64,000 bases of DNA from Granulicella arctica (GTDB taxonomy: Bacteria > Acidobacteriota > Terriglobia > Terriglobales > Acidobacteriaceae), in assembly GCF_025685605.1 (NCBI RefSeq), contig NZ_JAGTUT010000001.1, positions 2,232,001 to 2,296,000 of the forward strand, in the 5' to 3' direction. Positions 7,879 through 16,585 of this stretch are shown one piece after another (within the stretch, counting starts at the first letter, position 1; the number at the start of each line of letters is the position of its first letter). A program made the position numbers and the translations under genes. The notes below the pieces were generated by a model. That model was given only the letters and a program-made list of their open reading frames with translations, ran no database searches and was not told the origin of the DNA.

Positions 7879-8706
7879 CTAGTTCATCCAGGATTTATCT
7901 TTAGGGTTCTTTTTGAGCTGGTCGGGGTCGATGTAGCGGCCGTCTTTGTCGAAGTGGACTTCGCGGCCTTGCTTGCCCATGTAGACCTCGAACTTGCGGG
8001 CGGCGCGGCGTCGCTTCCAGCGGTAGTAGTCGTTGCGGAGGCCGTAGTAGCGTTCGCTTGAGCCGAGAAGGAAGCCCTTGCGGGGGGCGAACTGGACGTA
8101 GAGGAAGCCGCAGAAGGCTCCGGAGAGCTGGAGGAGGGCTCCGAAGGCGTTGCCGCCTTTGAGGAGGATGGCGATGGCGATCAGGATGTAGATCGCGACC
8201 ATGTATTTGGCCTTGATGCGGATGAAGAACCAGAGGAGGAACTCCTGGTCGCCGAAGCGCATAGCGATGGCCATGAGGAGACCGAAGACGCCGGCCCAGG
8301 CTCCGAGGGCGGGTACGTCGGGGCGGAGGCCGAAGACGTGGGTGAAGGAGATGGCTGAGGCGACGATGGCGCCGCCGATGACGGAGCTGAAGTAAAGCTC
8401 GCCGACCCATTGGCTGCCGAAGACGCTCTCGAGGAGCGAGCCGGTGAACCAGAGGGTGAGCATCCCGAAGAGCATGTCGAGGATGCCGCCGTTGAGAAAG
8501 GCGTAGGTGACGAGCTGCCAGAGTTCGCCGCGGACTACGTCGAGAGGCTCGAGAAAAAGATGGAAGAGCAGGAAGGCAGAGAGGCCGGGAGAGACCCAGC
8601 GAAGGATCAGGAGGCCGAAGAAGACGGCGACGTTCGCGAGGACGAGCTTCCGCACGATGCCGGTGAAGGGCGGGAAGGTCATCGTGATCGGGCTGGAACG
8701 GGCCAT
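7879..8706 (-). CDS. Rhomboid-family membrane protein, probably catalytically inactive
   Basis: 275 residues with about six membrane segments followed by a basic cytoplasmic tail (from about residue 205: FAPRKG, then YYRWKRRRAARKFEVY). The overall pattern and the tail match acidobacterial rhomboid proteins, which are intramembrane serine proteases. The catalytic positions are changed: the GASG serine is Trp137 (GAWAG), the second catalytic histidine is Gln193 (LQLSGAF), and the conserved His/His/Asn of transmembrane helix 2 are Asn72, Asp77 and Gly81 (FLNGGILDMLFG). This looks like a pseudoprotease that binds membrane proteins without cutting them. The sequence is intact, with no stop or frameshift. 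The alignment to active relatives is from memory. Confidence 0.85.
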   Translation of the reverse strand: MARSSPITMTFPPFTGIVRKLVLANVAVFFGLLILRWVSPGLSAFLLFHLFLEPLDVVRGELWQLVTYAFLNGGILDMLFGMLTLWFTGSLLESVFGSQWVGELYFSSVIGGAIVASAISFTHVFGLRPDVPALGAWAGVFGLLMAIAMRFGDQEFLLWFFIRIKAKYMVAIYILIAIAILLKGGNAFGALLQLSGAFCGFLYVQFAPRKGFLLGSSERYYGLRNDYYRWKRRRAARKFEVYMGKQGREVHFDKDGRYIDPDQLKKNPKDKSWMN

Positions 8707-8852
8707 GGCTGGTTCTATTTCACCACAGGAGCGGTGCTGGATGTGTGAGCGGAGACACCGAGTGTGGGCGGTGTAGCGAATTGGGAAGAAGCTTGTGTCC
8801 GGCGCGTTGGAGAGATGTGAGGATACGGGTCATTCGGCGAAAGCTCTGTGGG

Positions 8853-9746
8853 TTATTCCATCTTCTGTACGGGGACACCCTCCGGGGTGGGCATGTCGAA
8901 CTGATCGTCCTCAAGCTTCTGATTGAACTGCAGCTTGGTGATGTTCAGGTTGAGGCCGTAGTGGTCCAATGGCCGCTCGATCTGGATGCGGGTGGGGTAC
9001 TGGATGTCGCCAAACATCTGGAAGTTGCTGTAGAGCGAGCGGGTGACGATCTGACCGCTGTCGTCGTAGATCTCCTGTTTGTAGGGCAGAAGGTTGGCGC
9101 GATCGATGTGGATGACGCGGAGGGTGTGGACCTCTGTGCCCTTGGGCTTGGCGAGGATGGAGAGCTGGTATTCCGGCTCTTCGATGAGATCGCCCTTCTT
9201 GACGGCGCTGTTATCGACGACGTGGGTGTCGAGGGTCATGGAGACGAGTTCATCGTCGCCCACACCGTGGATCAGCAGTGAATCGAAGAAGACGTCGGGC
9301 CTGAGATTCTCCAGACCATTTTTGGAGGGGGTGGTGACCTGGTTGGTGCCGACGACGAACTTGTGTTTCGAGGGGATGTAGAGCTTGAAGTTCTTGCCAT
9401 CGCTCGTCATATCCATGGCGAGTGAGCTGACGAAGGGAACTTTGAGGTAGATGCGGATGTCTTCGGGTTTGCGGATGAAGAGGTAACCGCCGAAGGAGAC
9501 CGACTCCTTGACCTCTCCCTGGAGGGCGCCGCCGGAGATGCCGGAGATCTCGATGAGGGCGTTCATGGTCTGAATGGCGTTGTAGCGGGTGTCGATCTGC
9601 TTGACGAGCTGATCGAGGCTTGCACCCATGACGACCGAGGCGACGCGGGTCTTAGGGACTACACGGGTATGGCCGAGACAGCCGCCCAGCATGGGGGTCA
9701 ACGCTAAAAGTAGCGTAGAAAACGCCTGTCCTAAGTTTCTCTGCAC
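8853..9746 (-). CDS. Outer-membrane lipoprotein, DUF4292/LolB-like fold
   Basis: 297 residues from GTG 9746. The signal peptide ends in the lipobox LGGC, so the mature protein should be lipid-anchored. The rest (GYLFIRKPEDIRIYLKVPFV, MDMTSDGKNFKLYIPSKHKF) resembles the half-barrel lipoprotein fold of LolA/LolB and DUF4292 proteins, which hold acyl chains. A TATACT box (9755-9760) sits 8 bases before the GTG, favouring this start over the TTG at 9755, which overlaps the box. The role, perhaps lipoprotein or lipid handling at the outer membrane, is inferred. It is followed by the rhomboid-like gene on the same strand after a 146-base gap. Confidence 0.75.
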   Translation of the reverse strand: MQRNLGQAFSTLLLALTPMLGGCLGHTRVVPKTRVASVVMGASLDQLVKQIDTRYNAIQTMNALIEISGISGGALQGEVKESVSFGGYLFIRKPEDIRIYLKVPFVSSLAMDMTSDGKNFKLYIPSKHKFVVGTNQVTTPSKNGLENLRPDVFFDSLLIHGVGDDELVSMTLDTHVVDNSAVKKGDLIEEPEYQLSILAKPKGTEVHTLRVIHIDRANLLPYKQEIYDDSGQIVTRSLYSNFQMFGDIQYPTRIQIERPLDHYGLNLNITKLQFNQKLEDDQFDMPTPEGVPVQKME

Positions 9747-9882
9747 AATCTGCAAGTATATCTACCTTCACACGCGCGTTCGACGAGCAGAACGTCATGG
9801 ACCATTATTCAGAAGCTTGGCGTAGGGATTGGATGTATCGAGATGCAGGTACGCTTCGCGGAGTTTTGATGCCGGGTGAGGT

Positions 9883-10866
9883 TCAGCGTTGGCCGCCTGC
9901 GTGGATCGCTTCCCGGTAGGCGGCCACCTGTTGTTCATGCTCCTTCAAGTCGACGGAGAAGCGGGTGTGACCGGCGGCGTCGCTGACGAAGTAGATGAAG
10001 TCGGTCTGGGTGGGATGAAGCGCCGCCTGAAATGCCGCTATTCCAGGGTTGCAGATCGGCCCGGGGGGCAACCCGGGATGCTTATAGGTGTTGTATGGCG
10101 AGGGGGAGCGGAGGTCGGAGAGATAGATGGTGCCGCGGTAGCGGTCTTCGAGAAGAGCGGCGTAGACGACGGCGGGGTCAGTTTCGAGGGCCATATTCTT
10201 GACAAGCCGGTTTTGGAAGACTCCCGCTACGATCGGCCGCTCTGTGTCCTGGCTTACCTCCTTTTCGATCAAGGAGGCCATGATGACGGTGCGGGCGACG
10301 TTATCCTGCAGGCCGAGTTTTGCGGCTGCCTGACGAAAGCGATGGACCATGGCGGTCAACATCTGGACCGGGGCGGCATGGGGCGAGAAGCTGTACGTGG
10401 CAGGAAAGAGGTAGCCTTCGAGCGATGTGGCATGAGGAGCGAGATCGGCGATCAGCTCGGTATGCTGGCGCTCGGCCGCAAGAAAGTCCGCGCGGGAGCC
10501 AAGGCCGGCCTTCTCCACAGCCTGGGCGATGTCGAAGATGTTGTATCCCTCGGGGATGACGAGGGCGCGGGTATAGATGTCGCCGCGCGCGATGCGGGCG
10601 TAGACCTGCGCCAGTGGGGCTTTGTGGTCGAAACGGTATTCGCCGGGGTGGAGGGTGCCGCCCTTGATCAGCCGGAGGAGTTCGAAGGCATAGCGACTGC
10701 GGATCATGCCGGTCTGTTTGAGCTGGGCAGCGATGCGTGGGGTGCCCGAGTGTGCGGGGATATCGACGAAGGTCTCGGTGGATGGGCCGTAGGGAGCCAG
10801 GAAGATATAGACGAGGAGTCCGCCTGCGATGAGGAGCACAAGAAGCAGGCCAGTCAGAAACTTCAC
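9883..10866 (-). CDS. mltG: Endolytic murein transglycosylase
   Basis: 327 residues of the YceG/MltG family. The enzyme cuts nascent glycan strands at the inner membrane and helps set strand length. It has one N-terminal membrane anchor (LTGLLLVLLIAGGLLVYIFL), a LysM-like region (about 40-125), and the catalytic domain with ASLIEKEV carrying the presumed catalytic glutamate, then LETDPAVVYA and SPYNTYKHPGLPPGPICNPG, all hallmarks. The start is GTG 10866 with GAGGAG upstream. It is divergent from greA. The length matches the family. Confidence 0.95.
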   Translation of the reverse strand: MKFLTGLLLVLLIAGGLLVYIFLAPYGPSTETFVDIPAHSGTPRIAAQLKQTGMIRSRYAFELLRLIKGGTLHPGEYRFDHKAPLAQVYARIARGDIYTRALVIPEGYNIFDIAQAVEKAGLGSRADFLAAERQHTELIADLAPHATSLEGYLFPATYSFSPHAAPVQMLTAMVHRFRQAAAKLGLQDNVARTVIMASLIEKEVSQDTERPIVAGVFQNRLVKNMALETDPAVVYAALLEDRYRGTIYLSDLRSPSPYNTYKHPGLPPGPICNPGIAAFQAALHPTQTDFIYFVSDAAGHTRFSVDLKEHEQQVAAYREAIHAGGQR

Positions 10867-10968
10867 GTTGGGGATCTCCTCTCAGGCGCGCTGCGGGTAT
10901 TTTACGGTGTTTGCGATGCAAATCGGGGAGAGCCACGGGCGGTGTAGGCTGATGCTTCATGAGTTTCG

Positions 10969-10974
10969 TATAAT
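10969..10974 (+). promoter_or_regulatory. Perfect -10 box upstream of greA
   Basis: TATAAT in the mltG-greA divergent gap, 67 bases before the greA start. The -35 region is weak. It would give a leader of roughly 60 bases. Confidence 0.45.
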
Positions 10975-11041
10975 CATGGTTTCATGCTCACACACAGCTG
11001 CATGAGGTATGCGGTTTGTGTTTATAGCGTCTGGATGGTCC

Positions 11042-11521
11042 ATGCCCGAAAAAGTTAAGAAGAAGCTCGAAGAAGAAATCAAATTGTTGGAACATGAGCT
11101 CACGACGGAGTTGCCGGCGGAGATCAAGAAGGCTGTGGCGCTTGGCGACCTGAGCGAAAACGCTGAATACCACATGGCGAAGCAGCGACAGGTCTTCGTA
11201 AATGCCCGGCTCGGCCAACTCAAGAAGCGCATGGGTGAGCTTGCGATGGTCAACCTGACGAATATCCCGCACGACCGGGTCGGGTTCGGCGCGACGATCG
11301 TGGTCTTCGACTCCAGCAAGAATGAAGAGATCAAGTACAAGCTCGTCACCAGCGAAGAGTCAGATGTGTCGCAAGGGTTGATCTCGACGACATCACCGAT
11401 TGGGCGCGCCCTGCTGGGTAAGCGGGTCGGTGAGGTAACGATCGTCGACACTCCGAATGGCAAGCGCGAGCTGGAGGTCCTGAAGCTTACGACCATCCAC
11501 GATACGGCGGAAGAACAATAA
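11042..11521 (+). CDS. greA: Transcription elongation factor GreA
   Basis: 159 residues. GreA rescues backtracked RNA polymerase by stimulating transcript cleavage. An N-terminal coiled coil (about 1-75) contains the LGDLSENAEYHMAK tip motif with its functional acidic residues. The C-terminal FKBP-like domain ends in the ISTTSPIGRALLGKRVGEV segment typical of the family. ATG 11042 is preferred because it begins at the conserved N-terminus (MPEKVKKKLEEE); an in-frame ATG at 11009 would add eleven unrelated residues. A GC-rich hairpin follows the stop. Confidence 0.96.
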   Translation: MPEKVKKKLEEEIKLLEHELTTELPAEIKKAVALGDLSENAEYHMAKQRQVFVNARLGQLKKRMGELAMVNLTNIPHDRVGFGATIVVFDSSKNEEIKYKLVTSEESDVSQGLISTTSPIGRALLGKRVGEVTIVDTPNGKRELEVLKLTTIHDTAEEQ

Positions 11522-11530
11522 GTGCCTGAA

Positions 11531-11557
11531 CGGCCGGGACCTCGAAGGGTCCGGCCG
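11531..11557 (+). terminator. GC-rich hairpin after greA
   Basis: The left arm (11531-11541) pairs with GGTCCGGCCG (11548-11557), giving about 10 pairs with one bulged base. No T-run follows, so termination would be weak and read-through into the next gene is possible. Confidence 0.4.
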
Positions 11558-11584
11558 TTGCGGCACGTGTGAGGGCATCACGGT

Positions 11585-12217
11585 TTGACCTGGACAAGCG
11601 CATTCGGCAAAGGCAGCGGCTGGTTGCTGCAAAAGATCGTTGACGGTCTTGCCCTGACACGCATTTCGCCCAATGCCCTGACCTTCATCGGACTACTGAT
11701 CAATATTGTGGCCGCAATCTTCTTTGGCTTTGCCCGAGGCGATCATGCGGTGCGCTACTTTCTTTATGCCGGACTCGTAATCATCGGGGCGGGCATCTTT
11801 GACATGGTGGATGGGCGGGTCGCTCGCCAGACGAAACAAGTGTCTGTGTTCGGCGCGTTCTTCGACTCGGTGATGGATCGCTACTCGGATGTGGCTTTAT
11901 TCTTCGGCCTGCTGGTGTACTACGCGCGCGGCAACCGCTTCTTTTATGTGGTGCTGGTCGCTTTCTGTATGACGGCGGCTTTGATGGTGAGCTACACGCG
12001 TGCCCGCGCGGAGGCACTCATTGGCAGCTGCAAGGTAGGTTTTATGGAGCGCCCTGAACGCATTGTTCTCGTGATTCTTGGCGCGCTATGCAATCGGTGG
12101 GGCGTGATGGCGCCTGCGCTCTGGGTTTTAGCGACCTTATCAACAATTACGGTGATTCATCGTATTCGGTACACCTACCTTGAGACAGAGCGGCGCAAGC
12201 TACTTCCGGCACGATAA
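11585..12217 (+). CDS. CDP-alcohol phosphatidyltransferase family membrane enzyme
   Basis: 210 residues with about five to six membrane helices. The family signature D-x2-D-G-x2-A-R-x8-G-x3-D-x3-D is present as DMVDGRVAR followed by GAFFDSVMDR. Such enzymes move a phosphatidyl group from CDP-diacylglycerol to an alcohol (glycerol phosphate, inositol phosphate or another acceptor) in the inner membrane. The acceptor cannot be decided from the motif. The start is TTG 11585 with GAGGG upstream; this is the best candidate but not certain. greA ends 63 bases upstream, so co-transcription is possible. Confidence 0.9.
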   Translation: MTWTSAFGKGSGWLLQKIVDGLALTRISPNALTFIGLLINIVAAIFFGFARGDHAVRYFLYAGLVIIGAGIFDMVDGRVARQTKQVSVFGAFFDSVMDRYSDVALFFGLLVYYARGNRFFYVVLVAFCMTAALMVSYTRARAEALIGSCKVGFMERPERIVLVILGALCNRWGVMAPALWVLATLSTITVIHRIRYTYLETERRKLLPAR

Positions 12218-12414
12218 AACGTAAGTATCGTAAGACCAAACTAGTTAGTTTACTTTTAGTTACCAAAGTGTTGCCTAAGTAACTGAGTTATTTGGATATA
12301 ACGGATTATGCGCTCATCTGCACAGTCACATCGTCGATGAAGCAGTCAGCTTAGTATAAAAATTCCGTATTGGACAATCCCGAAAGGGTTCTCCAGCGTA
12401 TTGTGAGCACCCCT
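12218..12414. other. AT-rich gap before the FemAB-like gene
   Basis: About 200 bases clearly richer in A and T than the surroundings (for example TAGTTAGTTTACTTTTAGTTA near 12240). TAGTATAAA at 12352-12360 could serve as a -10 box for the next gene. No gene or repeat was recognised. Confidence 0.4.
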
Positions 12415-13590
12415 ATGTCGTCGTCCTTAGTTGCTAGTTCTTCTATGCTATCTGTTGATACCTTAAAGATGACGAAGGCTCCAACGATCTCAATGGGAAC
12501 GCAACTGGTCACCGGTCGCGAAAAAATTCTCGCGCAGAAAAGCTTCTTAGTCGAGTTGAGCAATCGCTATGGCCAAAAGGGGGCGATGGATCATCTTGAG
12601 TATTTTTTGAGTTCAGAAGACTCTCTCAAGAAGAATCCGCACCTTCTATTGATTGGCAACAAGGAGCAGGGTCAGCGACATATTATTGCTCAGGATGCGA
12701 TTGGTGCCTTGCTGATCTATGAGTACCGATTTCTCGGGATCGGGACCGGGATCTTCAGCACGGACGATACAACCGGTCGCAGAACGCTGATTGCACCGCC
12801 TGAATCGAGAATTCTGATTGCCCGCCTGGCGGCAGAGGCGCTGATGAAGCGAGGCGCCCGGGTGGTGATGAAGACACTGCTGGAGCTTGCGTCAGAGGAC
12901 CAGGTTGAGGTTCCGAATGCCTCGACGGTGCGAAAGGACTGGATCTACGCTACGCGTCATCGGCCCATTCCAAGCTATCTTCAGCTTGAGACGTCGATGG
13001 ATGCGACCCTCGCAAAGATCGGACAGCGGACCCGGAGCAATATGCGCTATTATCGGCGCCGCGCCGAGGCCCAGCTTGGATGCTTCTTTGTCGCGAAGGC
13101 TGAGATCAGCCATGATGACTTCAAGGCGTTCAACCTTGAGTGTGCCTACGCTGTTCCCGATGAACGTGCTGCATGGCGCTACGAAGTCGTGGCACAGGTT
13201 CCGGGAATGTTTCTCTGTGGCATCAAGGGTTCTGATGGCCGCTGGTTGAGCATCATCGGAGGTCGGCGGTATCACGATATGGTGGAGATCGACTGGCAGA
13301 TGAATCGTGCCGATCTGCCTGCGTACTCTCTCAGTACAGTCATGCGCTCGTATTTTATTGAGCACGAGATCTCGCTTGGAACCAAGAAGATGTATATCGA
13401 AGGCGGCACACCGCACGCGATGCAATTTTCGTTTGCGATGGAGGACGTTCGCGATATCGTTGTCGTCAGAGGTTCATGGTTATTGCCCATATTGCGCGTA
13501 CTCAGCAAGCGCCTTCTGCCGGAGACCAATTTCCTCTCGCAGATCCTTGCCGAGCCCGAGATGAGTTGGCAGCCCTGGCGTTCCGTTTAG
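12415..13590 (+). CDS. FemAB/GNAT-like acyltransferase-fold protein
   Basis: 391 residues. The second half resembles the BioF2/CelD-like acetyltransferase domain (Acetyltransf_6): KIGQRTRSNMRYYRRRAEAQ followed by GWxxR-type strands (WLSIIGGRRYHDMVEIDWQM) and an AYSLSTVMRSYFIEHEISLG helix. Related proteins take part in exopolysaccharide or lipid modification. The start is uncertain: the frame is open from TTG 12370, but TAGTATAAA at 12352-12360 favours ATG 12415. The gene begins in a low-GC pocket unlike its neighbours, a possible sign of transfer. A small lipoprotein gene follows after 26 bases. Substrate unknown. Confidence 0.75.
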   Translation: MSSSLVASSSMLSVDTLKMTKAPTISMGTQLVTGREKILAQKSFLVELSNRYGQKGAMDHLEYFLSSEDSLKKNPHLLLIGNKEQGQRHIIAQDAIGALLIYEYRFLGIGTGIFSTDDTTGRRTLIAPPESRILIARLAAEALMKRGARVVMKTLLELASEDQVEVPNASTVRKDWIYATRHRPIPSYLQLETSMDATLAKIGQRTRSNMRYYRRRAEAQLGCFFVAKAEISHDDFKAFNLECAYAVPDERAAWRYEVVAQVPGMFLCGIKGSDGRWLSIIGGRRYHDMVEIDWQMNRADLPAYSLSTVMRSYFIEHEISLGTKKMYIEGGTPHAMQFSFAMEDVRDIVVVRGSWLLPILRVLSKRLLPETNFLSQILAEPEMSWQPWRSV

Positions 13591-13616
13591 GGCAGCCGCA
13601 GAATCAACTCAGCGCC

Positions 13617-14096
13617 TTGGAACGATGCCGGTTTCGACTGGGGCTTATTCTTCTTGTGTGTTTGATGACAGGCGCGCTCTTCGGCTGTAATGATTCTCCG
13701 CGTGAGCGAGTTGTCTCAATTCCTGCAAGGAGTGCCAGCCTGCAGGAGCCGACTCCGTCAGCGCTTGATACTGCGGTAGCGAAGCATGTAACTGCGGATG
13801 AGCTCTACACGATCTACAGTCAGGACCTGACCATCGGGGCCACTCCTGATCAACGATTCGATACCCAGTTGCTGATCGTAACGGGCATTGTGAATGGCGT
13901 GAACAGACGCCTTGAGCCAGCGGTGTACCTTGAACTGCGGACGCACGACAAGGACTCGTTTGTCTACGCCGAGTTCAACCCGGACCTGAGCTACGTTCCT
14001 CAAACACTCCTGCCGGGGGCTGAGGTTCACCTTCTTTGCCGGGGGGATAGCATGATCGGCGGTAATCCGATCGTTCGCGCCTGCCGCCCCATCTGA
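13617..14096 (+). CDS. Small lipoprotein with an OB-fold (tRNA_anti-like) domain
   Basis: 159 residues from TTG 13617, chosen because it yields a full lipoprotein signal (MERCRFRLGLILLVCLMTGALFGC). The frame is open further upstream inside the previous gene, but that would bury the signal. The mature part, from about residue 55 (VTADELYTIYSQD ... QLLIVTGIVNGV ... FVYAEFN ... GAEVHLLCRGDSMIGGNPIVRACRP), has the pattern of the tRNA_anti-like OB-fold family found in periplasmic lipoproteins. Ligand unknown. No good ribosome-binding site is seen at TTG; GTG 13656 is an alternative but truncates the signal. Confidence 0.65.
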   Translation: MERCRFRLGLILLVCLMTGALFGCNDSPRERVVSIPARSASLQEPTPSALDTAVAKHVTADELYTIYSQDLTIGATPDQRFDTQLLIVTGIVNGVNRRLEPAVYLELRTHDKDSFVYAEFNPDLSYVPQTLLPGAEVHLLCRGDSMIGGNPIVRACRPI

Positions 14097-14119
14097 ACGA
14101 CGCTCCGCATCTACTTCGA

Positions 14120-14125
14120 TAGACT
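14120..14125 (+). promoter_or_regulatory. Putative -10 box of the isoaspartyl peptidase gene
   Basis: TAGACT, 7 bases before ATG 14133, predicts a leaderless or nearly leaderless message. No clear -35. Confidence 0.35.
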
Positions 14126-14132
14126 GAAGGCT

Positions 14133-15053
14133 ATGCTTTCTGTTCCTACGCTTCTGATCCACGGTGGTGCGTGGGCTATGCCGGATGACGGTATCGCCGC
14201 ACATGAAAACGGCATTGCGAATGCGCTTGCTGCCGGTTATGCGCTGCTTGAGCGGGGTGCAACGGCTGTCGATGCGGTGCAGGCGGCGGTCGCCGTGATG
14301 GAAGATGATGAGACGTTTGACGCTGGTCGCGGATCGTTCCTGACGCGCGACGGCAAGGTGCAACTTGACGCCCTGCTGATGGATGGCGCTACCCTGCGGA
14401 CGGGCGGCGTGGCGTGTGTCGAACGACTGCGGAACCCGATCCATGCGGCGCGGCTAGTGCTCGATGAGTCGCCGCATGTGTACTTTGTGGGAGCCGGGGC
14501 GGAACGCTTCGCACGGCAACATGGCATGGCGCTGTGCGACAACATGGACCTGGTGATTCCGCGCGAGCAGGAGCGGCTTTACAAAGCGCAGGAGGCGGAG
14601 CTGGCTGGTCTGGGCGATACGACCTTCTCCGGTCCGGTGGACTCGCACGATACGGTTGGGGCGGTGGCGCGGGATGTTCACGGCAACCTTGCTGCCGCGA
14701 CAAGCACGGGTGGAACCTTGAACAAGGCTCCCGGGCGAGTAGGGGATTCTTCCCTGATCGGTTGCGGATGCTATGCGGATAATCTCTCGGCGGCTGTGTC
14801 GCTGACGGGATGGGGTGAGCCGATCATGAAGCTGGTGCTGGGCAAGTGGGCGGTCGATCGCGTTGCTGCGGGAGCTTCGCCGGAAGATGCTGCGGCTGAG
14901 GCGATCAAGTATCTCTTCGACCGGCTCGGCGGGCACGGCGGCATCATCCTGCTTGGACCGGATGGCCGGATCGGGATCGCTCACAACACGCCGCGCATGG
15001 CCTGGGGATTGCAAACGCCGGAGGGTCGACAACTGGGTATAACGCGAAACTAG
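14133..15053 (+). CDS. Isoaspartyl peptidase / plant-type L-asparaginase
   Basis: 306 residues, an Ntn-hydrolase of family T2. The precursor cleaves itself before a threonine that becomes the nucleophile; here this is Thr174 in SHDTVGAVA. Other hallmarks are LIHGGAWA at the N-terminus, AGRGSFLTRDG and the TSTGGTLNKAPGRVGDSSLIGCG substrate segment. It removes beta-aspartyl residues from damaged peptides and may hydrolyse asparagine. It probably starts a short operon with the endonuclease III-like gene, which begins three bases after the stop. Confidence 0.94.
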   Translation: MLSVPTLLIHGGAWAMPDDGIAAHENGIANALAAGYALLERGATAVDAVQAAVAVMEDDETFDAGRGSFLTRDGKVQLDALLMDGATLRTGGVACVERLRNPIHAARLVLDESPHVYFVGAGAERFARQHGMALCDNMDLVIPREQERLYKAQEAELAGLGDTTFSGPVDSHDTVGAVARDVHGNLAAATSTGGTLNKAPGRVGDSSLIGCGCYADNLSAAVSLTGWGEPIMKLVLGKWAVDRVAAGASPEDAAAEAIKYLFDRLGGHGGIILLGPDGRIGIAHNTPRMAWGLQTPEGRQLGITRN

Positions 15054-15055
15054 GG

Positions 15056-15754
15056 ATGAGCGGACTCTTTCAGGATCATCGGTTAGAAGAGGTGCATGAG
15101 CGGCTGCTGGCGTTCTATGGGCCTCAGCCTCGCCTTGAGGTATGGGACCCGCTCACACAATTCATCTACTCGGTGCTGTCGTCGCAGACGTATACCGAGG
15201 TCTCGCACGAGGTGCTTCGGAATCTCCGCGCGACCTTTGGGACGTGGGAGCGGCTGCGGGATGCGCCCGTGGCCGAGATTGAAGATGCGATTCGCGCGGC
15301 TAACCATCCCGAGCCAAAGGCCGTGTGGCTGAAGGCGGATCTTGAGGAGATTACGGCACGGTGCGGATCGTTGACGCTTGACTGGATGGCGACGTACCAG
15401 ACGGACAAGATCCGCCGATGGCTAGAGAAGCTGGGCGGCTGCGGCGTGAAGACGAGTGCCGCCGTGGTGAACTTCAGCACGCTGCGGCGGCGGGCGATGT
15501 GTGTGGACAGCCATCATCTGCGGGTGGCGCGACGACTCGGCTTCGTTGCGGCGAACGCTGACCCGGCCGCCACAGAGAAACGGCTGATGGAGATGGCCCC
15601 GGCCAGTTGGCCTGCTGAGACGCTGGACGAACACCATAGCCTGATCAAGCTGCATGGTCAGAAGACTTGTCTGAGCAAGACCGCACCTGCATGCTGGCGG
15701 TGTCCTTTGCGCGAGATGTGCCCGACTGGCGCTGCCGCGCCACCTAGCGCATGA
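15056..15754 (+). CDS. Endonuclease III-like DNA glycosylase (HhH-GPD, 4Fe-4S)
   Basis: 232 residues. Base-excision repair glycosylase fold with the helix-hairpin-helix LGGCGVKTSAAVVNF carrying the catalytic-type lysine, the aspartate in CVDSHHLRVARRLG, and a C-terminal cluster C-x7-C-x2-C-x5-C (CLSKTAPACWRCPLREMC). Spacing in endonuclease III is C-x6-C-x2-C-x5-C, so one extra residue is present. VLSSQTYTEVSHEVLRNL corresponds to the usual LSAQTTD region. It is a divergent relative rather than canonical Nth. Its last 11 bases overlap the converging HAD phosphatase gene. Confidence 0.88.
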   Translation: MSGLFQDHRLEEVHERLLAFYGPQPRLEVWDPLTQFIYSVLSSQTYTEVSHEVLRNLRATFGTWERLRDAPVAEIEDAIRAANHPEPKAVWLKADLEEITARCGSLTLDWMATYQTDKIRRWLEKLGGCGVKTSAAVVNFSTLRRRAMCVDSHHLRVARRLGFVAANADPAATEKRLMEMAPASWPAETLDEHHSLIKLHGQKTCLSKTAPACWRCPLREMCPTGAAAPPSA

Positions 15755-16406
15755 GCGCTGAGGTGTCGAAGCGTTCCAGCAGATCGGTTACATCGCGGTA
15801 GACCTCGATACATCCGGCCTTCTTCAACTCCTCCGCAGACCAGCCGCCGCAGGTGACACCGATCGTGCGAAGGCCACATTTGCCGGCAGCCTCCGCGTCG
15901 TAGGGCGTGTCGCCGAGCGCCATGGCTTGATCTGCCGGGATGCCCAGCTTCTTGAGTGTGGCGGAGAAGATATCCGGGTGCGGCTTGCTACGTTTTGCAT
16001 CGTCTGCGGAGGAGCTTTGCTCGATCAGGTCGTCCATGTTGGCGATCTTCTTGTAGGTCTTCAGATCCTCCGTGCTTGCTGAGGAGGCCAGCGACAGGCG
16101 GATGCCTGCTTCTTTGAGGCGGAGCAGGAGGTCGCGGACGTTCGGAAACGGTTTGACCTGCGCAAGATAGTCGGTCTGGAAGATGAACTTGCGGTAGGCC
16201 TCGAGCGGTTCCTGGACGGCCTCCACCTTGTATTTCGGCACGAACACGGGGATGAGTTGATCGCCGCCCTTGCCGATCTGCGCGAGCGCGTCTTCAAAGC
16301 TGACGTCCAGATTCATCCCGGCGAAGGCGTCCTGCCAGGCTTTGGCATGGAGATGATTGCTGTCGACTAGCGTACCGTCGATGTCGCACAGAATTGCTTT
16401 TACCAC
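15744..16406 (-). CDS. HAD-superfamily phosphatase (phosphoglycolate phosphatase/beta-phosphoglucomutase type)
   Basis: 220 residues. The HAD motifs are all present: DIDGTLVDS with nucleophile Asp8 and Asp10, SLASSAS (motif II), the lysine in KRSKPHPDIF (motif III) and LGDTPYDAEAA (motif IV). The helical cap between residues 16 and 90 places it in the phosphoglycolate phosphatase-like group. The start is GTG 16406 with GAGG upstream. The substrate, a small sugar phosphate or phosphoglycolate, is not determinable. It converges with and overlaps the endonuclease III-like gene by 11 bases. Confidence 0.9.
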   Translation of the reverse strand: MVKAILCDIDGTLVDSNHLHAKAWQDAFAGMNLDVSFEDALAQIGKGGDQLIPVFVPKYKVEAVQEPLEAYRKFIFQTDYLAQVKPFPNVRDLLLRLKEAGIRLSLASSASTEDLKTYKKIANMDDLIEQSSSADDAKRSKPHPDIFSATLKKLGIPADQAMALGDTPYDAEAAGKCGLRTIGVTCGGWSAEELKKAGCIEVYRDVTDLLERFDTSALMR

Positions 16407-16585
16407 GATGGGTGCCTCATTCCTGACTCATTGTCCTGAGGCTTGGATGCGAACGCATGGTCGCTGTCGCCGGGATATTCACTTGCACAATGAATACCCA
16501 TTCATGTAGAACTTCGCGGCACATCGATTGCCGCTCACGACAGTTCTGAATACGTGGTCCGTGGTCGTACACAAGGAGCTTCACC

